Positions 1 to 13,599 are shown, numbered from the stretch's first letter. The stretch: 64,000 bases of DNA from Paralvinella palmiformis (GCA_025642065.1 JAODUP010000433.1:248001-312000); one strand, 5' to 3'. Numbers and translations: made by a program. The notes: a model not told the origin generated them from the letters alone.

Positions 1-554
1 TATCGCATGGTAACTATGTTGTTTATATGAAGTAACTGTCATGTTTATCGAATTCAGACTAGTGGAGTTGACACAGTAATAAATTCTCAAATGTATTATC
101 ATATCACCTCAATTCTTCAAAGGCTACATTTTACTTGCTGTGATACATATTTACCATTGGTCATGCACCTGAATTTCTGTGTAAACTCTTGTCTATCAGA
201 AAGTCATTTTAAAATCTCAGGTCAACAACTCAGATGTTACTGCAGGTGCATATGACTTGGCTCAAGTCATACAATAACTGTTTATTCAGTATTGCAGCCT
301 TCACTTTGGGAACAAGTTACTGGAAGTGCATCAGATCTTGAAACTTAGAAATCCATTCTTAGACCTTACCCATTCAAAGTTGCTTTTGATGTAAATAACA
401 TCCCTTATGCAGTATTTTCAATTAGGTAATAGATATGTCATTTTGAGGCTTGACTGTACAGTGGTTTTGAGTAGCTGCTGCTAATAAGGATTCTGTATTA
501 GAGTTACATTATTTTTGTCGTATGTATGTAATTCTTTCTTTTTTTCATCTACAG
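1..554 (+). other. COPB1 intron (left edge)
   Basis: Non-coding AT-rich sequence that ends in a polypyrimidine stretch and an acag acceptor at 551-554. No other coding exon was recognised in it, so upstream COPB1 exons lie outside the window. Confidence 0.6.
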
Positions 555-3500
555 AAGGAAAGACACGCAGTAAAAGTTCAGGCAGATGACCCAATCAGCT
601 TCATGCAGCTTGTCAATAAGAATGAACTTGGTGCCGGAGAGGTCAGCATAAGCATCATTTTGTTATTTACATATTTTGCATAAATTATTTATTTCAGTTG
701 TTAGTACTCATGTGTGCTGATGTACTGTTGATTGATATGTTATTACTATTAAAGTACCTTTTTGGAACTGTTGAATAGTCATGAAATATGTCTCTAAATA
801 TTTATTAAGCATTCGTGTGAAGATAACTAAAATGTATTGATATATGCAATAAATCTTTTCCAGAATATGTTTGACTTAACCCTGTCCCAAGCTCTGGGAA
901 TGACTGCCAAAAAGGGCACAGATCCATTGACTTCTTCCAAGCTGAACAAGGTAGGCAGCACATGTACACACAATCAATAATCAAGATATATAAATATAAT
1001 AATGATTTTGTGTTAAAAAAAACACATACAGATGTCTTGTACTAACTCAATAAAGGTAATGTTTCGACTAGTATACTGCAGAGTTGTTTAATTTAAATCA
1101 CTGCCAAAAAATCATCCATTTTTATTGTTTCATTTGATTTTATGATTATTCTATTTATTGTTATTCTAACAAGTCATACTAATCAGTGTGGTAGGAAATG
1201 TATGAATGTTGTTTTTAAAAAATCAAAAAAGTCATGATTTAAATCACTGCAAAAATAATCATGCATTTTTATTATGTTTCATTTGATTTTTATGACTATT
1301 GTATTACTGTTATTCTAACAAGTCATACTAATTGTGTGTTAGGAAATATTTGAATGTTTAAAAAAAATCTACTTAAAAAGTCTGATTTTTTATTTTAAAA
1401 CAAATCATGATTTTTTTGCAATGCTGGTATGTCATTTTGCATGTTCTTATTACTCGTATCTAATTAATGTACATTCCAGCTGCTTCAGGCAAGCCAGTTT
1501 AGTATTAAATTTCACCTCATATTTACCATTAGGATATTTTCCTGGTCACTTTCAAACAGTAGAAAGTTTACTGAATCTTATTCTGGGTTTATCAGAATTG
1601 AGAGAAAAAAGCTCCACATCCGAACCCCTAGCTTGATTTGGTTCAAGAAACACCAACCTTGTCTTAACAGATATAGAAATAGATAGAGTACTGTTTTGTT
1701 TCCTATTTACCCCTACCCCACCCTACCCTCTTATATCATCTAGGCCTAAAGAGATATTATCTGTATTACAGTTTATGTGGGATCTTTACATGGGTACTTA
1801 AGTTCTTTGTCAATTGCACCCTTTTTATAATAAGCCATAAGTTGGTAAGAAAGTAAGTTTTATGTAACTTAGGTTTGTATAGTTAAGCTGGTTCCAACAG
1901 CTAAATATAATATGAAGTGGATGCATCACACTTACTATAAATAACCAGATTTTAGTGATATTGAAATATTTTATAATACTGGCAAAATACTGCTATTATT
2001 CTTATTATACAGCAGTTTAGAACACATAGTCCCATGGTATTTTCAGTAGATATGAAGCAGGTGATTTTATTCATTATTATAGGTGACCCAGTTGACAGGA
2101 TTTTCTGATCCAGTATATGCTGAGGCCTACGTCCATGTTAACCAATATGACATTGTGTTGGATGTCTTAATTGTTAACCAGACCAGTGACACATTACAGA
2201 ACTTGACACTAGAACTGGCAACATTAGGCAAGTATATAAGATAATTAATGGCTGCGTCTGCAATATTAAATGTTCGTACAGTAATTCTATTCAGATGTCT
2301 TATTTCACCCGAGCCTTTCAGTAGTTTTCTCTGCCTTAATACCTCTTGGATAAAAAGATGTTGTGTATGATAATATGATTGATTACATATAGTAAACCAA
2401 TGACAGTAACTTGTTCTGAGCAGATAATGTGTTGTTTGGGTGTCTGTTATTTTCATCTATGCATCAGAGATGCCAATGTTCCATGAATCCACAATTTGTT
2501 CAGCCTGTTCTGGATCATTTCTGTGGATTGTTCACAATATACTCCAAATATTTTCATTTTGTTTTCTTTTTTTCCATTGTCATCCCTGATGTGTGTGTGT
2601 AGCTTGTCACATGGATAGACAAAAATCTGTTGAATATGACCCCAGTTTTATTATTATTATTTAAGAAGATTATCCTTTACAGTTATTATATGCCACTCTA
2701 TATTGCTATAGTCTTGTTTTCCCAAATTAAAATTAACTTTGAAGGACTTCACATTTTAGAAGGTCACACACACACAAAACCACAAAACTGGTCAGTTGTC
2801 ATCTGAATTGTTATAGAATAAGGTGGTTTAACACAAGGTATCACTACAGGTAAAAATATTAAGATTTTCAATAATAGCTATAGCTTGAAATCACATTAGT
2901 AGAAGTGATCTGAAAAGTATTTCTTCACTGGCCACTTGAACGCTGTTTCTGAGGTGGCATTTCTACAGGTATAGTCCAAATGTAATTGATCTCTATCCAT
3001 AAGTACTATATTCATCCGTTGATACAGCACAGTTTTTTTACCTTTTTCTTTATTTGTTATAGGGATATACACCATAAATGTTTCCAGTTTTCCAGACCTG
3101 TTCCCGAGAAAACCCAGTACCTTTAGACTTTAATCATACCTTTTCTTATACAAAATTATGTGATAAAATATTTGATTAAAGTTTTACTGATACTGTATGT
3201 TTTTCATCTATTTTTGAAATGTCTATGTATTCCACAGTTTGTACAAAACCACATGTGTTTTGTTCTGTGTTTTATATCCTTGATTGAAGCACCATCTATG
3301 TAAACATTGGGGGGGGTTCTTTAACATGGGTGTCACACGTGTAAAGTGAGCGATATTAGGCATACTATTTGCCTTCAGTACACTTCAGTATCAACATCTT
3401 AGGAATGCAGCCGATGTCAGGTCAGACGAGCCATGTTCGCACATTGACGTTCCCATTTCGGTGATGTAACTTTTGTTAAGAAAGTGACCCCCATCAGTGT

Positions 3501-5264
3501 TCCTCCCTCTTTCCATACAGGATTATCGCCCAAACTTCTCATGACATCTCCATGGTGTCATGATCCATTTACTACTTGTTTGGCAATAGATAAATATATT
3601 TTACATCCAGCTGCAGATTTTCCTGTTTCTCCTGTGGGTTAAACACCAAAAGTAGGTTTTTACCAGACATTTTCTGGTCAAATGGGATACATGTTATACA
3701 TGAAATGATGAATGCACACAATACACAGAAGAATATTGCAATTTTGTTTTGTTTGGGGCAGTATTAGTGTAGAAACATATTTTGATATGTAACATCTGTG
3801 AGGCTGATCCTTTTTTTTTTCCCAGTAGATCATTGAAATTGAAGTTTGATCATGATTTGTCAATGGTGGTCTTGTATGTATGCATTAGGATATAATAGGT
3901 TATTCTGAGGGCATGTTGAGATGTTCTTGTTTCCATCCATTCCTCAGTGTTTTGCAGACAGTATAGCTGGTTCAGAGTAATGACGTACATTATAACAGTT
4001 TGATCTTGGTGTGTTAATATAATTAACTAGCATTTTACTGCTGGTGTATTAAACAGTGTGTTGTTTTCTAGGTGATTTAAAGTTAGTGGATAAACCACAG
4101 CCAGTAATCATGGGTCCACATGATTTCACCAACATCAAAGCCAGCGTCAAAGTGGCATCAACAGAAAATGGCATCATATTTGGCAATATTGGTCAGTTTT
4201 GTTTGTGATCTCAAAGATTAATCGTTCTTCTCTGGATTTGTTTGGAAACAAAGTCACTAAACACCACGCAAAAATGTTTCCAATCTATTATAGATGAAAT
4301 TATTCAATTAGTCTTGATTTGCCTTACAGTTTATGACACAAGTGGTGCAGCCAGTGATAGGAACTGTGTTGTGCTGAATGACATTCACATCGACATAATG
4401 GATTATATTGTACCTGCCAGTTGTACTGATACAGAATTCAGACAGATGTGGGCAGAGTTTGAGTGGGAGAACAAAGTTGCCATTAATACAAATATCACTT
4501 CATTGCCAGAATACTTGGAACATCTTGTCAAGTCAACTAACATGAAATGTCTTACACCCGAGAAGGTAGGGGCAGACATGGTTAGTGGTATCTCTTTCAC
4601 TGTACGTAGTTAATGGTTGTTATAGCACAACTTTACATTAATGTTCATAACTACTTTTGTGTGTTAATAACGCTGTAGCTAGATATTATTCATTAAATTT
4701 TCATTTTGATTCAGCTCAGTTGTATGTTTGATAATTGTACAGAACTACTGTTGGTAGTTGATGTCTAACATCTACAAATCTTAATCATCATCAGATTCAC
4801 TTCAGTTATAGAATATCATCTTTTTACATCAAACAGTTTTGATTGGTTTTATTTAGCATGAGGGGAGGTACCATTAAGGTTCTCTATTACTTGGTAAATC
4901 TCTCCGTCTTTTCAGGCCATGTCTGGTGACTGTGGCTTTATGGCTGCCAATCTTTATGCACGTTCCATCTTCGGTGAGGATGCTTTGGCTAACTTGAGCA
5001 TAGAAAAACCAGTTCATCCTAGAGAAGCACCAGTTATTGGTCACATAAGAATTAGAGCAAAGAGCCAGGTAAATACTGTGACTGATAATGTTGCTTAACT
5101 TAAATATTTTTCAGAAGCTGATAGTAAGCTAAGTTCATATGCAGCCCAGCTATATTTTGTATGCTCTTTTTATTTAATTGTGAATTGAACTTTTTCAGGG
5201 CATGGCTTTGAGTTTGGGTGACAAGATCAACATGTCACAAAAGAAGACCAAAGCTGGTCAGTAA
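555..5264 (+). CDS. COPB1: Coatomer subunit beta (beta-COP), C-terminal exons
   Basis: Beta-COP is a large subunit of the COPI coat, which drives retrograde Golgi-to-ER and intra-Golgi vesicle traffic. Seven exons were read: 555-641, 864-950, 2083-2227, 4072-4191, 4330-4565, 4916-5068 and 5199-5264 (stop TAA 5262-5264). They join in frame and give about 297 residues covering the C-terminal appendage region. Diagnostic stretches include [88 protein letters not shown] and [13 protein letters not shown], all near-identical to animal COPB1. The N-terminal HEAT-like trunk is off the left edge. The intron after 2227 has a GC donor (GCAAGT). Possible polyadenylation signals AATAAA lie at 5451 and 5684. 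The gene converges on CLPP. Identity is very secure; exon borders are inferred from splice consensus and family alignment. Confidence 0.96.
1091..1375. repeat. Two-copy tandem repeat, period about 146 bp, in a COPB1 intron
   Basis: Copy 1 starts at 1091 and copy 2 at 1237, both with atttaaatcactgc. Both continue through a shared series of segments (TTTCATTTGATTTT, TTGTTATTCTAACAAGTCAT, then GGAAAT). The copies differ by scattered substitutions and small gaps, so the duplication is not recent. Confidence 0.75.
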
Positions 5265-7231
5265 ATGTGAATGAACATTTAATAGGAAGTATATATATAT
5301 ATATATACACACACATACGTACATACATACATGTATGTAGTGTTCAAGTTGTTGGTCCAGCTGCCATTACATTTTGTAATAGGAATATGTTTTTAAGTTT
5401 TCTTGTCACCTAATAATGCAGTTATTGTGAAAACATATTTCACATCAGGCAATAAACTAGTGATTACATTTTCTGCTGTTAAGTAACATACAATTGTATT
5501 TGTAAATGGTAGGTTTGGGCAAGGTTATTTATTTTGCACATATTGGGTTCCTTCTCTTCACAGTAGATGTGAATTGCATTTGTTAGGGAAATATAGCATT
5601 TCAGTTATTGCTAGAAATATGTCGATATGTTTCCATTAAGCTAATATCAAGTGATGTGCAGGACATTGTTGTCAAATGTGGATAATAAATGACTGTATAA
5701 ATGTTATGCTTGTTGTTATTAATATTATTATTGACCGACATTGCTTTGTAGTAGCTGGTATTTGTCACTTTCAACGCAACTCGTTTTGTTCCAGTATGAT
5801 AATTTCTGTATATTTGTGAAGAAATGTTAAGAAGGCTTTATAAAAAAAACTACATTCTGCATTCAGTTGGTATCAACTAGACATCAAAAACTTGGTTCTA
5901 CATCTACTTAGTTATAAATTAATGTAATGATTTTAAATAAATTTATTTTAAATTAGCATGATATTGAATCAGGGTAGGAAAAATGAACCACTTGAAAATA
6001 TAACAAAATAAAATCATCCATAGTGTTTAAAATGCAGCATAAAAGTCAAAAGGTGATGTGTACAAGTGAATGTCCTGAATGTGAAACTAATAAACAGTGG
6101 ATTAATAAATTGAACAAAACATTTGCATACACATATCTCGTATTTTGTTTTCTTTTGGGTATGACTCATTTGAACTAATTTGATAAACACAATACCATAA
6201 TTTTTTGCTGTGTATTTCAAACTAAAACATTGTTCATGTATCAGCAGATAACTTATTATCCATTCATGTCCAATTATGTTATGTTACTGATGATACTTGC
6301 ACTGTAGAGTTGTATTTAAGAATGGATCTGATTTGTCTAGTTTTGTTGTAAATAATTATTTAATGATCTTAACCCAAAACAATCTGGCACTAGGACATAG
6401 CAACATCGTAATAATGATAATTACAAAACTTCTATTGTGCCAATATCCTTGATGCACCTAATACAGGGGTTGGACAAATTCATAGTCCAGGTACAAAGAA
6501 TTAGTCATTCCATAAAATACTTCCCGTGTTAAAGACAATCAAATATAATGAGTTTTTCTTAAGACTGCTTGGATACAGTAATGTTTGCCTTGAATTTCAC
6601 TTCCTTTCTTTATGGCGTACTCTTGTAATGTACTATGCTGCAGAACAATGGGCTAGAGTTCAAATTCCAGTAGTACCTGTTTCATCTGGTCATCTCATTT
6701 CCCAAGGACGCTGCTTATTGTCCCAGGTGTGATGCATCAAGGATTATCTCCCTTTATATAATTTGTTTTAAATATTGTTGTTTATGGCCATTTTTGTGAA
6801 TGTGGTAGGCTAAATGGGTCCATCATCCTCCAACTATAATGAAGTGAACTGAAAGGTGAAACATCCTTATGACATAACCTGGTTGAGGTTTGAAACCAGG
6901 AATCATATAGATCTGTAGCCAATGGTACTAGGCCATGGGAGCACTTCCATTCTTCATACAAGACGTATAGTCAAATTACCTTTTTATGGGGCATTATGTT
7001 TTGGATTGATGTATTTGAAAAACAAGAATAATAAATGAACGTTAGAGTTTATTATCAGATCTGTGTGACATGTTCATGAAGCAACTTTCACAGCTGTTGG
7101 TGCATTTTGCTTTGGCATATGTCCCACACAATGATATATATTGCATTACTATCTGGCAAATTCGTACTATACACTGCGACATAATCATTCCCACCTTGAA
7201 GTCATAATTATCACATTATACTGTTATGATT
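5265..7231. other. COPB1-CLPP convergent intergenic region
   Basis: Holds the 3' untranslated regions of both genes, a short (AT)n tract near 5289-5306, SINE-like sequence around 6640-6765 (a degenerate B box in gagttcaaattcc) and a minus-strand SINE at 6780-6960. No coding exon was recognised. Confidence 0.55.
6780..6960 (-). repeat. tRNA-derived SINE, family A copy 1
   Basis: On the minus strand the head resembles a tRNA gene (GGCCTAGTACC...GGTTTCAAACC). The tail, GGACCCATTTAGCCTACCAC followed by an AAAATGGCCATAAAC segment, matches the tail at 61725-61895 and, shortened, at 31795-31915. Assignment rests on the shared tail and on the A-box and B-box-like spacing. Confidence 0.6.
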
Positions 7232-10053
7232 CTAAGATGATTGCTCATTTTCTGTTTCTACACCTGGCTTTGGTGGATGTACCAATACTTCATCAATAAT
7301 ACCAAATTCTTTAGCTTCTGTCGGATCCATAAATCTGTCTCTTTCAAGGCTTGCCTCTAAAAAAGTCAAACAAATCAAATTCAGATCAGCGACAGCACAC
7401 GCAACCAGATTATTAACATTTACTTCCAATTCCATCTAAAACTAGATTAGTTATCTATCATAAGATGCTGGACTATTCATCGTATCAATAAATGGACTTC
7501 CTAACACGCCACATTTCACAGAGAACTAATAATAATATCTTATTATTCGTTATATGCTGCTACTAATGATCAGACTGGAATTCGTTTATAAGGTGCTAGT
7601 ACATTAGATGCACTTGGATTGTACGCACGTTTCTTGTTTATGAATTAAAACAGACCTCTGAACAACTGGTGTTAATAACTGGTGTTCAGCTATAACCATC
7701 CGAGAAGTCTTGCTGAACAAATGCTACACTCATAATTATGTTCACTTCTACACTGAATGATTACTAACAAGATGGTAGGGCACTATTCATTCAATAATCA
7801 TAAACAAGTTATAAATTACCGTTTAGCTAGTGTCCTCTTACCTATGAATGAACTATCTTTCTTTGTGTGTCGTACATAAAGATTGTTAATCTGTTTCTTC
7901 AATTTTAGTATTTCTTCTGCCTGAATTTGAATATCAGTTGCTTGGCCCTAAAACAGAAATTTTACAGATTAATTTATGTGAAAAATTGAAAAACTATAAC
8001 AATTCTTTTCATTATGGAGAAGATTCAATGGTTTTAATTTTATGAGCAAAGATTTGGAGTTGAATCTACAATCCAACACTTAATAAACATGCACAATACA
8101 ATTATAAAATGTAATTTTTTAATTTCAGACTTATATTTACCAGTTAAAGTTTGATTTGTTTATACAAATAATTTAATAAAGAGGAGTAAGACTGAGCGAA
8201 TGATTTTTTAAAATCTCAAACCTAGTCACAATTTGCACATATTGCTTAGGCAACTCTCTCAGAAAAGGAACAGATTAGGTAACGCATTGATTCGAATATA
8301 AACCTGAAGTTCTACAGTGATGTGTGCTACAGAGCTCAATTAAATAAAGTCAAATTGATCATATGTAGGGATACTGATATTCAAATTGTTTTAAAAGGAA
8401 AATTCCACTTCAGTTTTATTTAAAACTTCTGTTTCAAAATAAGGCCAATTTCTGTTTCACAATAAGGGAAATTCCATTTCAAAATAAAGATTCAATTTAA
8501 AATGGTATAGTTTCCATTTTAAAAAGTGTATATTTCTTTTTAAAAGACCACTTTTTCATTTCATAAAGGGAATAGTGTTTCAAATTACATTTTTACCGTT
8601 TAAAAACCAGGAAATATTCCTTGTAATATATCATACATATTTTTTATGATTAAATGAAAGTGGCCCTGATTTAGATAGATAACCTTTCATGGAACAAGAT
8701 TAGGGTTAGTGTTAAAGGTAAATTTAGGTCAAGGTTATTGAACCTTTTCAAAGAATAGCTAAACTGAATAATTAATTATACATCTAGTGTTAAAAAGAGA
8801 GGGTCAGTTGCGACTGGCAATGTGCAGGAGATTAATTTGTTGCCTTGAGTGTTCTTGTTTATACATCTAATATAATCCATTTAATGTAAGAAAAAGTAAA
8901 TGATTTAAAATGAAAGAAGTCATAAGGAAACCTAGAAGAATAAGTTAAACAAACTAGCAAACCCAAAACAATAAAAAATGTTCAACTATAAGTCCCTGAT
9001 AAATAATTTAAAAATATGTAACAACAAAAATAATTTGAATTCAATGTATTCAGCCTTATTTAATAACCAATACTTTATGTGGTAATTGTCTGTGTATTTT
9101 TATGTAACAAATATATTAATATTTTGTTCCACAATAAATTTAATAGTTATCTTGTCTTACCTGAGCTGCTCCAGAAGGCTGGTGTATCATGATCCGTGAA
9201 TTAGGCAGTGCGTATCTCATTCCCTCAGTACCAGCACACAGTAAGAGAGATGCCATGCTACTTGCCTGTCCTACACACCATGTCTTTATGGCAGGATGTA
9301 TGTACTGCATTGTGTCATAGATTCCCAAACCCGCTGTAACTGAGCCACCTATTAGATAATAAATACAGGACACACAAACAATAACACATATTTAGTCAAA
9401 TAGCATTTTTTTATATTTTAATGTATTTTGAATAATGAACCTATCCAGTTATCATACCAGGGCTGTTGATATACATGTGTATTGGCTTTTTATTGCTCTC
9501 TGACTGCAGGTACAACAATTGAGCCATTACTAAGCTTGACAACTCATCTGTTATCTGGAATTGAATAACAATAATGTTTCAGTATTATGTGGTACAGTAA
9601 AGGGAATGTACCAAGTATTGTGGCTTCTAATGTTACACTATAAACAATTTTATAATACCAAACATTAAATCAATTATAGCTTATTTCATACTGAAGATAA
9701 TGATTGGTGAAGATGAAACACCCTTCAGATAAGCCCTATTTCATTCTGAAATAAGCCCATACTGAAGATGATAACCGACTGCAATTATTTGAAATAATGT
9801 TATGATAACTTGGTTGGTTACTCTTATATATTCTTTGTGACCAAAGAATGTTTTGAAATAATTTCAAATAACACATACTTACAGGACCCATAATACAGAT
9901 GATTCTTTCTTTTAGCAAACGCGAGTAAATGTCATATGCTCTTTCTCCTCGTCCTGTTTGTTCAATCACTATGGGAACCAAGGGCTGGAAATGTCTACCT
10001 GTTGTGTGTATGTATTTCGCAGACTGGTTTAACTTGCACAATGGACGAGCAAC
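7232..10053 (-). CDS. CLPP: ATP-dependent Clp protease proteolytic subunit, mitochondrial (first exon not seen)
   Basis: ClpP forms the tetradecameric serine-protease chamber that pairs with ClpX in the mitochondrial matrix. Five minus-strand exons were read: 9883-10053, 9458-9554, 9161-9348, 7842-7947 and 7232-7356 (stop TAG at 7232-7234). They give about 228 residues in one frame. The catalytic serine lies in [10 protein letters not shown], the histidine in [12 protein letters not shown], and the aspartate region in [19 protein letters not shown]. The mature N-terminus is [20 protein letters not shown]. The first exon seen opens after a TAG acceptor with an in-frame stop upstream, so the initiator and most of the mitochondrial targeting peptide must lie on an unrecognised upstream exon. 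The short C-terminal extension ([16 protein letters not shown]) is animal-like. Convergent with COPB1. Confidence 0.95.
8380..8600. repeat. Degenerate short-period repeat in a CLPP intron
   Basis: Variants of a phrase like TTTCAAAATAAGG and TTCCATTTCAAAATAA recur at roughly 35-40 bp intervals, imperfectly. It is low-complexity sequence in the intron between exons 7842-7947 and 9161-9348. No coding content. Confidence 0.35.
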
Positions 10054-10213
10054 CTACGATAAATTTATATATATATAAATATACACACACATTCTTGTAC
10101 TCACTATTTCATTTGAGGACTTCTCAAATTTACTGAAATATTTATGGAGTCAACAAAATAATCAGTAAGTAGTTTTATGAAGTTACTGCTATTAATTCTA
10201 AGATAGCAAATCA

Positions 10214-10800
10214 CTAATAATATACAACATTATTGTTTATGCAATCATTTGCATCACATATTTTCCAATACAGTTCCTCTTGGTTAACTTGATTAAATTC
10301 AACTGAATTGATGGACTGTTGTGATAATGATGATTTTGACAATGCTGATGATTTCAGTGTTGGGTGTTTTGATGAATATGGTCTAACTTTCTTGTTAGCT
10401 GATGTTGAAAATCTACCCTTGGCATTAGAATTCTTTGGCTTTGAGATTTTCATTATAGGCTGTCATATGAAAAGTAGGACAGTTTGCAGTTTTAAGTGTG
10501 GTCCTTTGATCTGCTAACACGGTTAATAAAGCTCTTTGGTGAACTATTCTCGCTTTTTTGGTGGCAATCTCTGCGGCTTTCTTAGCTTTGTGCTTGGAGG
10601 TCTCTTTTTCCTTTGACATTTTAAGTTCTACCTTTTTGCTTTGTTTAACCATTCTTTCTTCACAACCAGAGTTGAATGTGCTCTAAATGCACCCCGAATA
10701 TTTGAAAGCAGCTTTCCATCGATTGGATCATGTAGAATGTCTGCAAGTTCAATTGGTGGGATTTCTAAGCTATTTCATGAATAAATACACAGAATAATTC
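10214..10800 (-). pseudogene. Degraded coding remnant of unknown family
   Basis: Reading the minus strand from about 10770 gives a protein-like stretch (ELADILHDPIDGKLLSN, then IRGAFRAHSTLVVKKEWLNK). It hits a stop near 10635 and continues in another frame as a lysine-rich segment (KETSKHKAKKAAEIATKKAR). After a further frame change comes a serine/lysine-rich segment (KPKNSNAKGRFSTSANKKVR). Biased composition in adjoining frames suggests a once-continuous basic protein broken by frameshifts and stops. I do not recognise the family; a transposon-encoded protein or processed pseudogene are both possible. Confidence 0.35.
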
Positions 10801-12829
10801 CTAATACATATGTGGTATGGATCATACAAATATTTGAATCACATTCAAAACTTCAAATATTTGAACGTTTTCCCACTATTCAATATTTCACAGTCGTATA
10901 AATGAATATTTTTCAAATATTTTGCTGCATATCATCATAAAATAGGTCCTACTTGGAGATCTTATTCCGAGAAAATGGACAATATAGCGAATATAAAAAC
11001 CCACAGACAAGCATTTGTGTGACACACCAGCCACACCGGGCAGAGTCCAACGTCAACAAAATGTTACAACTGCCGGTCATCAACAAGTGACACACCAGTG
11101 ATGCCACATATGCGGTGCAGTCACTGGTCTGGCTCTAAATCTAATGAATTTGCTTGTTGGTGCTCAACCAGACATAAATATAAAAGTAAAACCAGCTTTC
11201 ATCCTCACATGGTTTTCAGATCTATAGGTTATTACAGAATTTAAAATAGGAACAATATTGGCTTGTGGAGTACCCCAGTAACCGCACTGCCAACTCTGAA
11301 ATCAAGGATAATCACAGGCCTGCAAGACCTCAACTAGCAATAAAAGGTGTGATCAATAATTTTGGAACATACAATTACAGTAAAGCAACATAATTAAAAC
11401 ATCAAAATGGGATGTATATTGGTGTCATGTTTGAAGATGTTTGTCCGACACATGGGGGCTACATATCCACGCTGTTAACAATGTTGCACCACTGGACTGA
11501 GACTTGTGTGCATGGGATGACATGCCATGTCGTGTCCCAGCAAGAACAAGTTTCATCATTTCTGCAACACATAACACACTGTAATAATTGTTGCAGCTGC
11601 CAGAAAAATATTCAATATTCTAACTGAATTTGAAACGCCTGTATTTTTTATTCAATATTTGAATAAAATTAAATTCCAGATCCGTTAATTCCTTAATGGA
11701 ACTTGGCAAACTGACTCAGTGAAACCACATGGCCATTGCCATGTTCAATTTCAGTGGTCCACTTTTCACTTTTTCCTGCTTGTTGTCATATGAAAACATT
11801 TACTTTTCTTTCAGATCAGCACCAAAGCATTCATACTAATTTTTGATAAACTAAGCAGTCTAGGAAATTCTGAAAGAAGTAACATTTTATCACAGGAATC
11901 AGAACTATGGATGCATGATGTAAGAACAGGTAGAAAAACAAACAATACTGGATTACTATTCCATAGACTCTACTTTTCTCTAGGCGTCCAAGCTTAAATT
12001 TAAAAAAAAAAAATATAACTGTTACGTCATGGGCAAATCCTCAATACAAATACGAAATGAACCCTGGCGGATCAGACCATATTACTTTATTAGATCTAGT
12101 ATATATTATGATATCATTTATTATTATGTCGGTTCAATAGCAAGGTCAAACTTTCTTACCCAACAGCACTGACATTTTTAGATCTATATCCCATGTTATG
12201 CAGTTTCACGTTTATTCATGCCGACCCAGCGTTCAAATAACCGTGTCACTGGGTAATATCATACTGACATAGGATCGAGTCTCTAGGGGGTATGATAATC
12301 ATACGGCTCTAATCTTAAAATTAGACCAGCTATACAAAGCGAGCGATAATAGAGAAAACATTCAATTTTTGCGTGCATACGCTCTTTTTTCTTTATGAAT
12401 AGTCAAACAACAATACCTTCGATATTTCCTTTAGAATACCCATAATAACACCTTGAATATGATCATGTGAAAAGTAGGCATTAATATTAACGAAAATTGC
12501 GGTAAATTATGGGACATAGATAAAGATCTACCACTTTCTCGGTGCACCTAATTTAGGGAAATACTAAAGCCCATTCTAACTCGAATTATCAACTAAAATT
12601 TCACACACTATTATTCTTATTTAATAATATGTAATGTACTGTTTAGCTTGTAATATAATTGTTATCAGTATGTCCTACTTTATTATTATGCATAACGTAC
12701 TATTAGACACAATTACTAAATTCATATAGAGACATTGCCTGATTATTTATTCCGGTCTTGACTGCTATACACTTCAATTATATAGCGATCATGGCAATTT
12801 GTACTGCTCCGCGCTTTCAAAAAATTGTC
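10801..12829. other. Intergenic region upstream of CLPP
   Basis: AT-rich sequence with no recognisable coding exon, RNA gene or complete element. The CLPP first exon and promoter are expected here or further right, but I could not place them. Confidence 0.4.
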
Positions 12830-13140
12830 TAAGGAGGAGCTTTCAATAATTCAAATAAGAAGCGAGTTCCAGTCAATTTTGACTCTCTGGCTCAAGAATA
12901 TCGTATTCCCAATCTCGTATGCTTCTTTACCATCTTACGGTAGAAGGGTCGGCTTTCACCATGAAGAAAAACAGGTGATCCACCCTGTCGATTCCACCTA
13001 TAATCTTGTACGTTTGCAACATATCCCCTCTTCTACTGCGATGCTCCAGTGATGATAATCTTAATGCCCCAATCCGAGTATCGTCTGGGTTTTCCTCTAT
13101 GCTTTCAGAGAGATTGTGTCCCATCATGTCACCTTTCCTT
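12830..13140 (-). mobile_element. CR1-like LINE fragment, end of the reverse-transcriptase ORF
   Basis: The minus-strand translation contains RIGALRLSSLEHRSRRGDML followed by QTYKIIGGIDRVDHLFF. This is the characteristic post-RT segment of CR1/Jockey-group LINEs (L..RR.RGDMI..YKI..GIDRVD). It is an isolated piece separate from the larger element starting at 13975, since both contain the same segment. Confidence 0.75.
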
Positions 13141-13599
13141 CTTTCCTATCAGCATACTTATCTAATACCTCAACTCACTGTTGATAAAATTTTCATTTGG
13201 CCTTGTGACTTTTTACTTTGCTCAATCATTCGCATGGTCAATATATTTGCCTCTTCATGGGGTTTCACTGCTACAGGTATTTTGCATTATCAATTCTTGT
13301 ATTTTTACCTTTAAGTCTACTCACCACACCTTTAAGGTGAGTAACCCTTTTTCTGGCTCTTGGTCCGGATGCTCTATCGAGCTAAGCGAGTGACAGAAGT
13401 TTTTACCTCCAGTTCACGGGCTGTACATAACTATGCTTTACAGATTTCGCCATGCAGTTCCTATTCGGGGCATCACCAAATGAAACATTTCTCGCATTCA
13501 ATAACAGATTCATGGTTCCCTGTTCTACAATACTCATAATTATATATAGGATTAAGATTAATTTAGATATTATATCATATGTTTATTGTTTAATATCTC

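Noticed and set aside
4242..4329. Alternative COPB1 exon start in the open frame before 4330
   Set aside because: A clear acceptor lies at 4328-4329 and the family sequence resumes exactly there; upstream codons are intron.
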